A stretch of 64,000 nucleotides of DNA from JAPSGM01 sp963777045 (GTDB lineage Bacteria > Chloroflexota > Limnocylindria > QHBO01). A program made the translations under genes and the position numbers. Positions within the stretch are counted from its first letter, which is position 1; the number at the start of each line of letters is the position of its first letter. Below, one piece after another: positions 26,481 to 34,064 of this stretch. Under the pieces are notes generated by a model, which worked only from the letters and a program-made list of their open reading frames with translations, did not search any database and was not told where the DNA came from. The stretch lies in contig CAVZPD010000028.1 of assembly GCA_963777045.1 (NCBI GenBank), positions 62,001 to 126,000 on the forward strand, given 5' to 3'.

Positions 26481-27616
26481 CCCGCAAACTGACGCAGGGC
26501 AACGAAGCCGTCTTCCGCGGCGCGGTCGCGGCAGGAGCCAGCTACTACGCCGGCTATCCCATCTCGCCGTCGACCGAGATCCTCAACGTCGCGTCGGGTT
26601 GGGCGGCGGAGCACCCCGAGTTCCGCTTCCTGCAGGAAGAGGACGAGATCGCCAGCGCCAACGCGATCCTGGGCGCCTCGCTCGCCGGCGCGAAGTCCTT
26701 CACCGCGACGAGCGGGCCCGGCTTCAGCCTGATGCAGGAGGCGGTCGGCTACGGGCAGAAGGTGGGTATCCCGACCGTCTTCGTCAACGTGCAGCGCGTG
26801 GGTCCGGCAACGGGCATGCCGACCATGCCGGGCCAGGGCGACATCATGCAGGTCAGGTACGGCAGCACCGGCGACTACAGCCCCATCGCCTTCTACCCCA
26901 ACGGCGTGGCGGAGGCCTTCCGCACCACGGTCGAGGCTTTCAACGCCGCCGAGGAGTCGCGCAGCCCGGTCGTGGTCCTGAGCGACACGTTCGTGGGCCA
27001 CCTCAACGAGGTGGTGGACCTCGATGAGCTCCGCGAAGGTCTGCGCGTGGTCGAGCGCAGCATCCCGCCGCTGGGAAAGCACGAGCCGGGGAAGCCGCGC
27101 TTCTTCGCCGGTGTGCTGATGTACGAGCACGGGCCAAACGCCGGTGAGCCCGCGACCGCAGACGCCGACGAGTACCTGCGCCAGTACTACGCGGCCAAGC
27201 ACCGGCACGCGGAGGTCGCGAAGCGCTACGCGTTCTACGAGCACGGCTGGAACGTGGATGCGAAGACCCTGGTGATCGCCTACGGCATCGTCAGCCGCGT
27301 GGCGGCGCCGCTGGCAGGCGACTACGCGCTCTTCCGGCCCATCCGCATCCATCCCATGCTCTCCGACGAGCTGCGTGAGATCGCCGAGCGGTACGAGCAG
27401 ATCGTCTGCGTGGAGGCCAACGACGGACAGTACGCCGACATGGCGCAGCTGGCCCTCGGCCGCGAGGTGAAGCGCGTTCCGCTGCTCGGGGGGCGCGTCT
27501 CGCTGGAGGCGGTGCGCGACGGCCTGGAACGCGTCCTGTCCGGCGGCCCCTCGGAGCCCCCCATCCCGGCGCCTCCGGCGGAGGCCATGCCGCGCTCGCC
27601 GCTGGGGATCGGCTGA
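26477..27616 (+). CDS. korA: 2-oxoacid:ferredoxin oxidoreductase, alpha subunit
   Basis: A 379-residue catalytic subunit. The N-terminus AVFRGAVAAGASYYAGYPISPSTEI is diagnostic of the pyrimidine-binding domain of this enzyme class. It is followed by LQEEDEIASANAILGASLAG and TSGPGFSLMQEAVGYG. The C-terminal transketolase-like domain starts near TLVIAYGIVSR. Together with beta it decarboxylates a 2-oxoacid with TPP and CoA to give an acyl-CoA and reduced ferredoxin, as in a reverse or anaerobic-type TCA step. GTG start overlaps korD; stop overlaps the beta start (TGATG). Tight coupling implies equal production of subunits. Confidence 0.93.
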   Translation: MTRKLTQGNEAVFRGAVAAGASYYAGYPISPSTEILNVASGWAAEHPEFRFLQEEDEIASANAILGASLAGAKSFTATSGPGFSLMQEAVGYGQKVGIPTVFVNVQRVGPATGMPTMPGQGDIMQVRYGSTGDYSPIAFYPNGVAEAFRTTVEAFNAAEESRSPVVVLSDTFVGHLNEVVDLDELREGLRVVERSIPPLGKHEPGKPRFFAGVLMYEHGPNAGEPATADADEYLRQYYAAKHRHAEVAKRYAFYEHGWNVDAKTLVIAYGIVSRVAAPLAGDYALFRPIRIHPMLSDELREIAERYEQIVCVEANDGQYADMAQLALGREVKRVPLLGGRVSLEAVRDGLERVLSGGPSEPPIPAPPAEAMPRSPLGIG

Positions 27617-29037
27617 TGCCAGAGGCGGTGATGGCCGAGATGGGCTTCAAGAAGAACCTGAAGGTCGACCTCTTCCCCACCATCTGGTGCCCCGGCTGCG
27701 GCATCGGCACCATCATGATCCAGCTGGCCATGGTGCTCGAGGAGATGGGCCTGGACGAGACGAACACCGTCGTCGTGACCGGCATCGGCTGCACCGGTCG
27801 CATGGGCAGCTACATGAAGTACGAGAGCGTCTACACGCTGCACGGCAGGACCCTGCCGGTCGCCGAGGCGATCAAGACGGTCCGGCCAGAGATGCACGTG
27901 ATCGTGGTCTCCGGAGACGGCGACACGGCCAGCATCGGCGGCAACCACCTCATCCACGCCATTCGACGCAATGCGCGCCTGACCGTGCTCTGCAACAACA
28001 ACGAGATCTACGGACTGACGGGTGGGCAGACCGGCCCGACCACGCCATCCGGCACCAAGACGCTCTCCAGCCCGGCCGGCAACCCGAACACGCCCATCAA
28101 CCTGCAGGGCCTGGTGCGCTCGTCCCCGCACTCGCTCTACGCCAAGACGACCGTCTACCACCAGCAGCACATGCGCAACGTGATTCGCGAGGCGGTGGAG
28201 CACGACGGTTTCAGCTTCGTGGACATCACCAGCCAGTGCATCGAGAACAACGGGCGGCGCATCGGCTTCGCCAGCGCCAACGAGATGCTCACCTTCTACC
28301 GCAAGACCTACAAGCGGGCAGCAAAGGATGCCGAGCGCCTCAACCCGTTCGAGATCGGCGTGCTCTACCCGAAGGCCGATGGCGCCGCCGCACCCACGAA
28401 CGGCAACGGGTCCAGCACGACCTCGGCTCCCGCACGCCCCGATGACCTGCCGGCGCAGCCGACTGGACCGATGGCATCCGCCACCGAGTCGCCTGGTGCC
28501 GGCGGCGCCACCGCCAAGGCACCGATGGCCGATGACGACGAGAAGGCGCGCCGGCGCGCCGAGTCCCAGGAGCGGGCCAGGCTGATGGGGCAGCTCTCGA
28601 CTGACGTGAAGATGCAGGTCGCGCGCAAGGAGCTCACTCTGCTCGAGGCGCTTGCCAGTGCGGGGATCGAGATCCCCGAATGGGTGCGTACCGGGGCCAG
28701 CGCGCCTGCCGGCGCTCCGGTCGCCGCCGGCGACGTCGCGATCAGCGAGAGCGGCCGCGATCCGCAGACCCAGCACCAGCCCGACGACCTCTCGGCGCAG
28801 AAGGCCGAGGCGGCGGCCGAGGAGACCGGCAGCGCACAGCCGGCGCGACCGCTCTCGTCGAGCGACGCGGCGCCGGCCGACCTGGACCCGAAGGAGCAGC
28901 GCAAGGCCGAATCGCAGCGCAAGCTGGCACTGATGCAGCAGCTGCCGTCGGAGCTGAAGCTGCGCGTCGCGAAGCGCGAGATCAGCCTCGAAGAAGCTCT
29001 CCGCGAGGCAGGCGTGGATCCGGAGGCATCGGCCTAG
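27616..29037 (+). CDS. korB: 2-oxoacid:ferredoxin oxidoreductase, beta subunit with long C-terminal extension
   Basis: A 473-residue TPP-binding subunit; ordinary homologues are near 280-300. The core spans residues 1-250: PTIWCPGCGIGTIM (cluster cysteines), TPP motif VSGDGDTASIGGNH near 100-113, and NNNEIYGLTGGQTGPTT. The remaining 220 residues are extra: a Pro/Ala/Thr-rich linker and two copies of a helical module of about 45 residues, at about 308-356 (RAESQERARLMGQL) and 425-473 (KAESQRKLALMQQLPSEL). The modules align clearly with each other. Function of the tail is unknown; it might dock partner proteins or stabilise assembly. Start overlaps the alpha stop. Confidence 0.92.
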   Translation: MPEAVMAEMGFKKNLKVDLFPTIWCPGCGIGTIMIQLAMVLEEMGLDETNTVVVTGIGCTGRMGSYMKYESVYTLHGRTLPVAEAIKTVRPEMHVIVVSGDGDTASIGGNHLIHAIRRNARLTVLCNNNEIYGLTGGQTGPTTPSGTKTLSSPAGNPNTPINLQGLVRSSPHSLYAKTTVYHQQHMRNVIREAVEHDGFSFVDITSQCIENNGRRIGFASANEMLTFYRKTYKRAAKDAERLNPFEIGVLYPKADGAAAPTNGNGSSTTSAPARPDDLPAQPTGPMASATESPGAGGATAKAPMADDDEKARRRAESQERARLMGQLSTDVKMQVARKELTLLEALASAGIEIPEWVRTGASAPAGAPVAAGDVAISESGRDPQTQHQPDDLSAQKAEAAAEETGSAQPARPLSSSDAAPADLDPKEQRKAESQRKLALMQQLPSELKLRVAKREISLEEALREAGVDPEASA

Positions 29038-29039
29038 CC

Positions 29040-29666
29040 ATGGTCACGCGGATTGCGCTGGACGGGGTGGGCGGCCAGGGTGTCCGCGTCATCGCCGGCG
29101 TCCTCGGTGCGCTGCTCGCGCGCATGGGCAAGGAGGTGACGGTCCTCTTCGACTACGACTCGAGCGTGCGCGGCAGCATGTCCGACGCCTTCGTGATCTT
29201 CGACGACGAGCCCATCCTCAACCCGGTGGTCGAGGAGGCGGACATCATGCTGAAGCTCGCCGACAAGGGCCACATGCGCATCCACGGCCGGCAGGTCGTC
29301 ACCGACCTGGGCCTCAACGTCCCGGGCGCGGAGCAGATTCCCTTCGCCTCGCTGGGCAGCGAGAAGTTCGGCAAGGAGCTTTTCGGCAACATGATCGCCC
29401 TGGGCCGGCTGCTGCGCCTTGCCGAGATCGAGTTCCACGAGGCCGCCATCCGCGAGTCGCTCCCGCACCGCTTCGAGGACGAGAACGTGGCCGCCATCCG
29501 CTACGGGTACGAGCTGACCCACGAGGAGATCGAGCAGCTGGCCGATGCCGCCCCGCCATCCCGCTTCGAGATGAACGACGCGGCCACGGCGCCCTATCAT
29601 CGGGAGACGGGGATCGCCACCGGTGGGCAGATGGCCGTCGCCGGGGACCCCGGAGAGACAGGCTAG
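29040..29666 (+). CDS. korC: 2-oxoacid:ferredoxin oxidoreductase, gamma subunit
   Basis: A 208-residue subunit of the gamma type. It begins VTRIALDGVGGQGVRVIAGVLG, the GxGGQG motif that contacts CoA, and continues with the family's YDSSVRGSMSDAFVIF and FGNMIALGRLL. The last 40 residues after the helical end are low-complexity and look dispensable. It starts 2 nt after the beta stop codon and is the last subunit of the operon. With it, all four standard subunits are present, so the complex should be functional. Confidence 0.92.
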   Translation: MVTRIALDGVGGQGVRVIAGVLGALLARMGKEVTVLFDYDSSVRGSMSDAFVIFDDEPILNPVVEEADIMLKLADKGHMRIHGRQVVTDLGLNVPGAEQIPFASLGSEKFGKELFGNMIALGRLLRLAEIEFHEAAIRESLPHRFEDENVAAIRYGYELTHEEIEQLADAAPPSRFEMNDAATAPYHRETGIATGGQMAVAGDPGETG

Positions 29667-29690
29667 GCGGCCGCAGAGAGGAGTGCCGCG

Positions 29691-30152
29691 ATGGCAGGCG
29701 GATCACGCGAGATCGTCGAGCGCTTTGCACGCGCCCTGGCCGCGTTTGACAAAGAAGGCGTCCAGGCACTGCTGCACGACGACTTCGTGGACGAGTATCC
29801 GCAGTCGGGCGAGCGGATCGTGGGGAAGGCCAACCTCGTGGCAATGGTTGAGCATTATCCGGGCTTCGATCGTGAGCCGCTGCACGGCGAGCTCAAGCCC
29901 GTGCTCGGCGGCGACGACTCGTGGGTCGTGGGTCCTTCCTATACCGTCGTCCACGTCATCGGCAGCGGCGAGGAGTTCGGGATCTCTGGAATCCTCCACT
30001 ACCCGAACAATGAGACGTGGCACGTCGCACAGTTCGTCCGCCTGCGCGACGGGAAGGTGTGGCGCGTGGTGTCCTTCTTCGGACGGCCGTTCGATCCGCC
30101 GGAGTGGCGCCGACCGTACGTCCAGCTCGCCGACCGGGGGCAGGACTCCTAG
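29691..30152 (+). CDS. SnoaL/NTF2-like fold protein
   Basis: A 153-residue protein beginning EIVERFARALAAFDKEGVQALLHDDFVDEYPQSGERI, the helix-then-strand opening of the NTF2-like superfamily, with VRLRDGKVWRVVSFFGRPF as the last strand hairpin. AGAGAGGAG lies 8 nt before ATG 29691, a good ribosome site. Members are polyketide cyclases, isomerases or nuclease-like binding domains; no catalytic residues can be assigned. It lies 24 nt after korC and may be co-transcribed, but its own ribosome site suggests independent use. Converges with the next gene by 4 nt. Confidence 0.75.
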   Translation: MAGGSREIVERFARALAAFDKEGVQALLHDDFVDEYPQSGERIVGKANLVAMVEHYPGFDREPLHGELKPVLGGDDSWVVGPSYTVVHVIGSGEEFGISGILHYPNNETWHVAQFVRLRDGKVWRVVSFFGRPFDPPEWRRPYVQLADRGQDS

Positions 30153-30703
30153 GTCTTCCGTCCCGGCTCCATGCGAATGCCATCGAAGGTCAGGCTGACG
30201 GGGTCCGCGTAGCGCTTGCCGTTCGTCTTGTCGTGGCGCCCGAAGGTGGGAGCCGCGATGCAGACCGTCAGGTCGTACTCGCCGGCCTCGTCGATGTGGA
30301 TGCTGTGGCCGTAGTGGTACATGGTCGGGTGCCACAGGAACGGGAGCCGGAAGGTGCCCATCTCCTTGCCGTTGCGGGCGACGCTGACGTCCACGTGCAG
30401 CCCCGGCACGAACCGATGGTCGGCCGCGTCCATGACCACCACCTCGAGGTGGGCGGTGAGGTCCGCCGCCGGCTCCTTCAGCTCGAGCTTCCCGCCAAGC
30501 AGGTGCCAGAGTGGCTCGGCCTCCTCGGTGGCAACGCCGACCAGGTAGTCGCCGGCCTCCTGCGTCTGACCGGCCGTCGCCACGTTCTCGATGAAGTACT
30601 CGACCATCCGGTGGTAGGCGTCGCCGGCCTCGCGCGCCAGCTTCAGGCCATGCTTGCTGGCTTCGTCGGTGACCTTGCGATTCGGAGCGGTCTGGCTGGT
30701 CAT
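30149..30703 (-). CDS. Tp34/P19-like iron-binding domain protein
   Basis: A 184-residue protein whose C-terminal half resembles the Tp34/P19 iron-transport family: VPGLHVDVSVARNGKEMGTFRLPFLWHP, MYHYGHSIHIDEAGEYDLTVCIAAPTFGRHD. The His and Met residues in MYHYGHSI fit the metal site of that family. Members are normally periplasmic or lipid-anchored, but no signal peptide or lipobox is present from either possible start (ATG 30703, or a longer frame to 30778). The N-terminal 80 residues are helical (ASKHGLKLAREAGDAYHRM) and not part of the known domain. It may act as a cytoplasmic metal-binding protein. The assignment is by motif only. Confidence 0.6.
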   Translation of the reverse strand: MTSQTAPNRKVTDEASKHGLKLAREAGDAYHRMVEYFIENVATAGQTQEAGDYLVGVATEEAEPLWHLLGGKLELKEPAADLTAHLEVVVMDAADHRFVPGLHVDVSVARNGKEMGTFRLPFLWHPTMYHYGHSIHIDEAGEYDLTVCIAAPTFGRHDKTNGKRYADPVSLTFDGIRMEPGRKT

Positions 30704-30774
30704 GTGTGCGGCTCCCGGTGCGGCTTCTGATTCATGGTCATGCCACAACTTGACCGCAGCCGCCGTGCCAGAGA

Positions 30775-31662
30775 TCACGCTCCCTCGGTGTAGCCCAGGT
30801 CAGCGAGCGCTGCATCGAGCCGTGCGCGTTCTGCGTCGGTGAGCGGTCGCATGGGCGGTCGCATATCCGGCCGGACCGCGATCCCGCGTCGGCCGAGCGC
30901 GTGCTTCACCGAGGCGATGAATGGCTGAGCCTCCATCACCTGGCGCACACCCGCGAGGCGTGTCGCTGCCGCATCGTCCGGCTGGTCGAGACCGTGCCGC
31001 ACGATCTCGGGAAACGCGCTGGCCAGGCCCGAGACCGATCCCTTGGCGCCGCCGGCGATTGCCGGCGTGATCAGCGGCTCCGAACCGACAAGGACGGGCA
31101 GGCCCACCGACAGGTACGGCTCGACACGTTCATACGGCGACTCGCTGACCTTCAGGCCGGCGAGGTTCGGCGCCGCCTGCCTCAGTTGCTCCACCACCTC
31201 GATCGGCACCGGGTAGCCGCTGCGCGCCGCGAAGGCATAGATGAAGAAGGGGAGTGGAGCGCAGGCGGCAGCGGCGGCCGCCAGGTGGGCACCGAGCGCA
31301 CCTGCATCGAGGGGGAAGTAGGGGGGCGGGATGACTGCCACCCCATCGGCTCCGATCTCGGCGGCATGCGCGGCGAGCGCACAGGTATCGCGGGTGCTCT
31401 GCGCGCCGGCGTGTACCACCAGGATCCCGTCGGTCAGGGCCGCGCGAAAGAGGACGGCGGCGTGCATTCGCTCTTCGAGCGAGAGCAGGATCCCCTCGCC
31501 GGTGGTGCCGCAGGCGAAGAGTCCGTCAGCGCCGTGCCCGGTGAGGAACCGCACCATCGGCCAGAAGGCCGGTTCGTCCAGTGCTTCGCCGTCGTCGCGC
31601 AGTGGCGTCACGGCAGCCGCGATCAGCGGACGGTGCGGCAGGTCCCATGGCAGGTCGGACAC
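30775..31662 (-). CDS. Dihydrodipicolinate synthase/N-acetylneuraminate lyase family aldolase
   Basis: A 295-residue class I aldolase. The pyruvate-carboxylate motif GTTGE is at residues 52-56, the catalytic tyrosine in FIYAFAARSGYP at Y142, and the Schiff-base lysine in LAGLKVSESPY at K171. The normal YNxP motif of true DapA is changed to YAFA, so a lysine-biosynthesis role is doubtful; sugar-acid aldolase or related activity is more likely. It stands alone between a convergent gene and the divergent deaminase. Substrate unknown. Confidence 0.85.
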   Translation of the reverse strand: MSDLPWDLPHRPLIAAAVTPLRDDGEALDEPAFWPMVRFLTGHGADGLFACGTTGEGILLSLEERMHAAVLFRAALTDGILVVHAGAQSTRDTCALAAHAAEIGADGVAVIPPPYFPLDAGALGAHLAAAAAACAPLPFFIYAFAARSGYPVPIEVVEQLRQAAPNLAGLKVSESPYERVEPYLSVGLPVLVGSEPLITPAIAGGAKGSVSGLASAFPEIVRHGLDQPDDAAATRLAGVRQVMEAQPFIASVKHALGRRGIAVRPDMRPPMRPLTDAERARLDAALADLGYTEGA

Positions 31663-31714
31663 GTGCCCAGCGTACCTTGTGGCGCCCGATCCGGGCGGCT
31701 AGTCTCGCTGGACG

Positions 31715-32830
31715 ATGGTGACGCTGAAGCGGCCGGCCCCGGATCTCGACGCGATCCGCCGCGCGCCGAAAGTGCTGCTCCACGACCACCTGGATGGCGG
31801 CCTGCGGCCGGCGACCATCATCGAGCTGGCTCGTGACGCCGGCTATGCCGGCCTGCCCACCAGCGATCCCGACGAGCTCGGTCGCTGGTTCACGCGGGGC
31901 GCAGACCGCAAGAGCCTGGAGCTCTACCTCGATGGGTTCCGGCACACCGTCGCCGTGATGCAGACGCGTGATGCCGTCGAGCGCGTCGCCGCTGAATGCG
32001 CGGAGGATCTCGCGGCCGATGGCGTCGTCTACGCCGAGGTGCGGATGGCGCCCGAGCTCCTGACCGAGGGCGGGCTCAGCCTGGACGAGGCGACCGAGGC
32101 CATGCTAGCCGGCCTGCGGCGGGGCGCGGAGGGGCGTCCCATCACGCTGGGCCTGATCATCACCGCCATGCGCCAGGCCGCGCGCTCGGTGGAGATCGCC
32201 GAGCTGGCGGTCCGCCACCGCGAGGGTGGCGTGGTCGGGTTCGACATCGCCGGGCCCGAGGCCGGCTTCCCGCCGAGCCGGCACCTGGACGCCTTTCACC
32301 TCATCGCCCACGAGAACTTCCACTTCACGATCCACGCTGGCGAGGGCTTCGGCCTGCCGAGCATCTGGGAGGCGCTGCAGTGGTGCGGCGCCGAGCGGCT
32401 TGGCCACGGCGTCCGCATCGTGGACGACATCACGCAGCGGCCCGACGGCCGGATCGTGCTCGGTCGGCTGGCGGCCTACGTGCGCGATCGACGCGTGCCG
32501 CTGGAGATGTGTCCCACCTCGAACGTCCACACCGGCGCGGCTGCCAGCGTGGCCGAGCATCCGATTGATCTGTTGCGGCGACTGCGCTTCCGCGTGACGG
32601 TCAACACCGACAATCGGCTGATGAGCGGCATCAGCCTGTCAGACGAGTTCGCGGCGCTGGTGGCGGCCTTCGGCATCGGCCTCGACGAGATGGAGTGGCT
32701 GACCCTCAACGCCATGAAGTCGGCGTTCTGGCCCTTCGACGGCCGGCTGCGCATCATCAACGAGCAGATCAAGCCCGGCTACGCTCGGCTGCAGGCGGAG
32801 CAGGCTGCCGTGGAGCTGGGCTCGGCCTGA
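31715..32830 (+). CDS. add: Adenosine deaminase
   Basis: A 371-residue zinc enzyme that converts adenosine to inosine in purine salvage. Key residues are visible: metal ligands H23 and H25 in LLHDHLDGG, H207 and catalytic E210 in FTIHAGEGFG, the catalytic His in LGHGVRI, and metal Asp D299 in VNTDNRL. The family signature CPTSNVHTGA is also present. The start ATG 31715 follows a 50-bp divergent gap shared with the aldolase gene. Length fits bacterial Add; a 6-amino-6-deoxyfutalosine deaminase is a less likely alternative. Confidence 0.93.
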   Translation: MVTLKRPAPDLDAIRRAPKVLLHDHLDGGLRPATIIELARDAGYAGLPTSDPDELGRWFTRGADRKSLELYLDGFRHTVAVMQTRDAVERVAAECAEDLAADGVVYAEVRMAPELLTEGGLSLDEATEAMLAGLRRGAEGRPITLGLIITAMRQAARSVEIAELAVRHREGGVVGFDIAGPEAGFPPSRHLDAFHLIAHENFHFTIHAGEGFGLPSIWEALQWCGAERLGHGVRIVDDITQRPDGRIVLGRLAAYVRDRRVPLEMCPTSNVHTGAAASVAEHPIDLLRRLRFRVTVNTDNRLMSGISLSDEFAALVAAFGIGLDEMEWLTLNAMKSAFWPFDGRLRIINEQIKPGYARLQAEQAAVELGSA

Positions 32831-32843
32831 GACTGAGGCGGGG

Positions 32844-33842
32844 CTAGTTCCGTGAACCGCGGCCACGCGCCGCACGAACCGAGGGTCGCAGCCAGCGCGG
32901 CATGTCGGCCTCCTCTCGGAACGGACGCGCTGCGGCCACGGTCGGGCCAGCGGGTGCGCCGCCGGCCTGGGCAGAGAGGAGCGCTCCGGCCGCCGGATCG
33001 GACGCGGTCGGACCTGGCCGCCTGGATAGTGCCAGCAGCAGCCACAGGCCGGCCACCGTCACCACTGCCCACGTCGCAAACCGGATGAAGCCGTCGGACG
33101 GACTGCCGTGGCTCGGGCCGGTTCCGCCCTTGGCCGGCGGGTTCGCATCGTCGCTGCTCGTGACGATCGCCGGCGAAGGAGGGGTCGTCCCCGCCGCGGG
33201 GGAGGCCGTGGCGATGCTGGCGCTTGCGCTCGGCACGGGCACGGTGGGCGGCGGCGAGGCGCCCGAGGCGGAGGAGGGTGTCGAAGCGGCGGTGGACGGT
33301 GGGGCTGTGGGTGTGGCCGGCGCCACGGTCGGCCGCGCCGTTGGCGCCGGCGTCGGTTTCGGCGTCGGTTTCGGCGTCGGTTTCGGCGTCGGTTTCGGCG
33401 TGGGCTTTGGCGTCGGCGGCGGCGTGGGGGCGGCCGCGGTTACCACGAAGGTCGCCGGCCGCACGCCCGCCAATGTTGCGTACTTGCTGCCTGATGCTGC
33501 CGTGAAGGAGTAGCCGTACGCCCCCGGCGTCGTGAACTGGAGGGCTCTGCTGAAGATGACCCCGCTCGCATACGACGTCCCGGCCGCGCTCAGCGCATAG
33601 GTTCCCAGGCCCGCGACCTGCAGCGTCACCTTGTCAGGAGCGCAGTTTCCGGTGTCGCGGTAGGTAACCGTGAAGACGAACGAGGTGGAGGCACTGCCGG
33701 AGCCGGGGCTGACGCCACCGTTCGAGAGGCTGAGGGTGTGGCCCCCACCGTTGCATTGGCCCGCGCCGGCAACGGCCGGCCAGGCCAGTGTCAGCAGGAG
33801 CGCCGCAACGAGGGCCGCAGCCGCGTACCTGGCGATGAGCAT
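32844..33842 (-). CDS. Secreted Pro/Lys-rich surface protein of unknown function
   Basis: 332 residues. A signal peptide (YAAAALVAALLLTLAWPAVAGA) leads to a small beta-sandwich-like region (about 30-130) with two cysteines, CNGGGHTLSLSNGG and DTGNCAPDKVTL, which looks like a cupredoxin- or Ig-type fold. A PTPKPTPKPT repeat, a long Ala/Pro/Ser/Thr linker, a membrane helix near residue 275 (FATWAVVTVAGLWLLLALS) and a basic cytoplasmic tail follow. So the N-terminal domain is displayed on a stalk and held by a C-terminal anchor. The initiator ATG (33840-33842) directly follows GGAGGG, unusually close. I do not recognise the family. Confidence 0.7.
   Translation of the reverse strand: MLIARYAAAALVAALLLTLAWPAVAGAGQCNGGGHTLSLSNGGVSPGSGSASTSFVFTVTYRDTGNCAPDKVTLQVAGLGTYALSAAGTSYASGVIFSRALQFTTPGAYGYSFTAASGSKYATLAGVRPATFVVTAAAPTPPPTPKPTPKPTPKPTPKPTPKPTPAPTARPTVAPATPTAPPSTAASTPSSASGASPPPTVPVPSASASIATASPAAGTTPPSPAIVTSSDDANPPAKGGTGPSHGSPSDGFIRFATWAVVTVAGLWLLLALSRRPGPTASDPAAGALLSAQAGGAPAGPTVAAARPFREEADMPRWLRPSVRAARGRGSRN
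33349..33396. repeat. Four perfect 12-bp tandem repeats inside the surface-protein gene
   Basis: GGCGTCGGTTTC is repeated four times without a break (33349-33396), with degenerate copies to about 33415. On the coding (minus) strand it encodes the PTPKPTPK stalk. The unit is in frame, so slippage changes stalk length only. Confidence 0.8.
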
Positions 33843-33870
33843 CCCTCCATGGGCAATTGCAGACGTTCTT

Positions 33871-33975
33871 CGCTCTACCCCGCAGCAACGGTAGAGCGGT
33901 CGACGTTGGCCGGCACATGGGAAGTCCGTACCAGGCCCAGGTCCTGGTGGGAGCCAACCGCCGCAGGGACCTGGG
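33871..33975. other. Hairpin-rich divergent intergenic region upstream of the diguanylate cyclase
   Basis: The 222-bp gap between the two divergent genes contains CGCTCTACC (33871-33879) paired with GGTAGAGCG (33890-33898), and CCCAGGTCC (33936-33944) paired with GGACCTGGG (33967-33975), plus smaller nested stems. Such density of perfect stems could mean a structured leader RNA. I compared it by eye with cobalamin, c-di-GMP-I and ydaO riboswitch consensus sequences and found no convincing match. Confidence 0.4.
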
Positions 33976-34048
33976 TCATGCCTGCCGGTACTACCGGGCC
34001 ATGCCTGAATCGATGCCGGAGGGGTATGACGTAGTGGCAAATCGCTAA
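33917..34048 (+). CDS. Possible 43-residue leader ORF before the diguanylate cyclase
   Basis: ATG 33917 to TAA 34046-34048, ending 16 nt before the cyclase ATG. The product (MGSPYQAQVLVGANRRRDLG... ending MPEGYDVVANR) has a balanced, protein-like composition and about three quarters G/C in third codon positions. No ribosome site is visible and I know no homologue. It overlaps the stem-forming region, so the two interpretations compete. Low confidence. Confidence 0.3.
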   Translation: MGSPYQAQVLVGANRRRDLGHACRYYRAMPESMPEGYDVVANR

Positions 34049-34064
34049 CCGGCCAGGAAACGGC

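Noticed and set aside
33843..34064. Known riboswitch upstream of the GGDEF gene (c-di-GMP-I, ydaO or cobalamin)
   Set aside because: The GCAAACC-type core of GEMM-I, the ydaO core and the cobalamin box are not present on either strand. Only generic stems remain.
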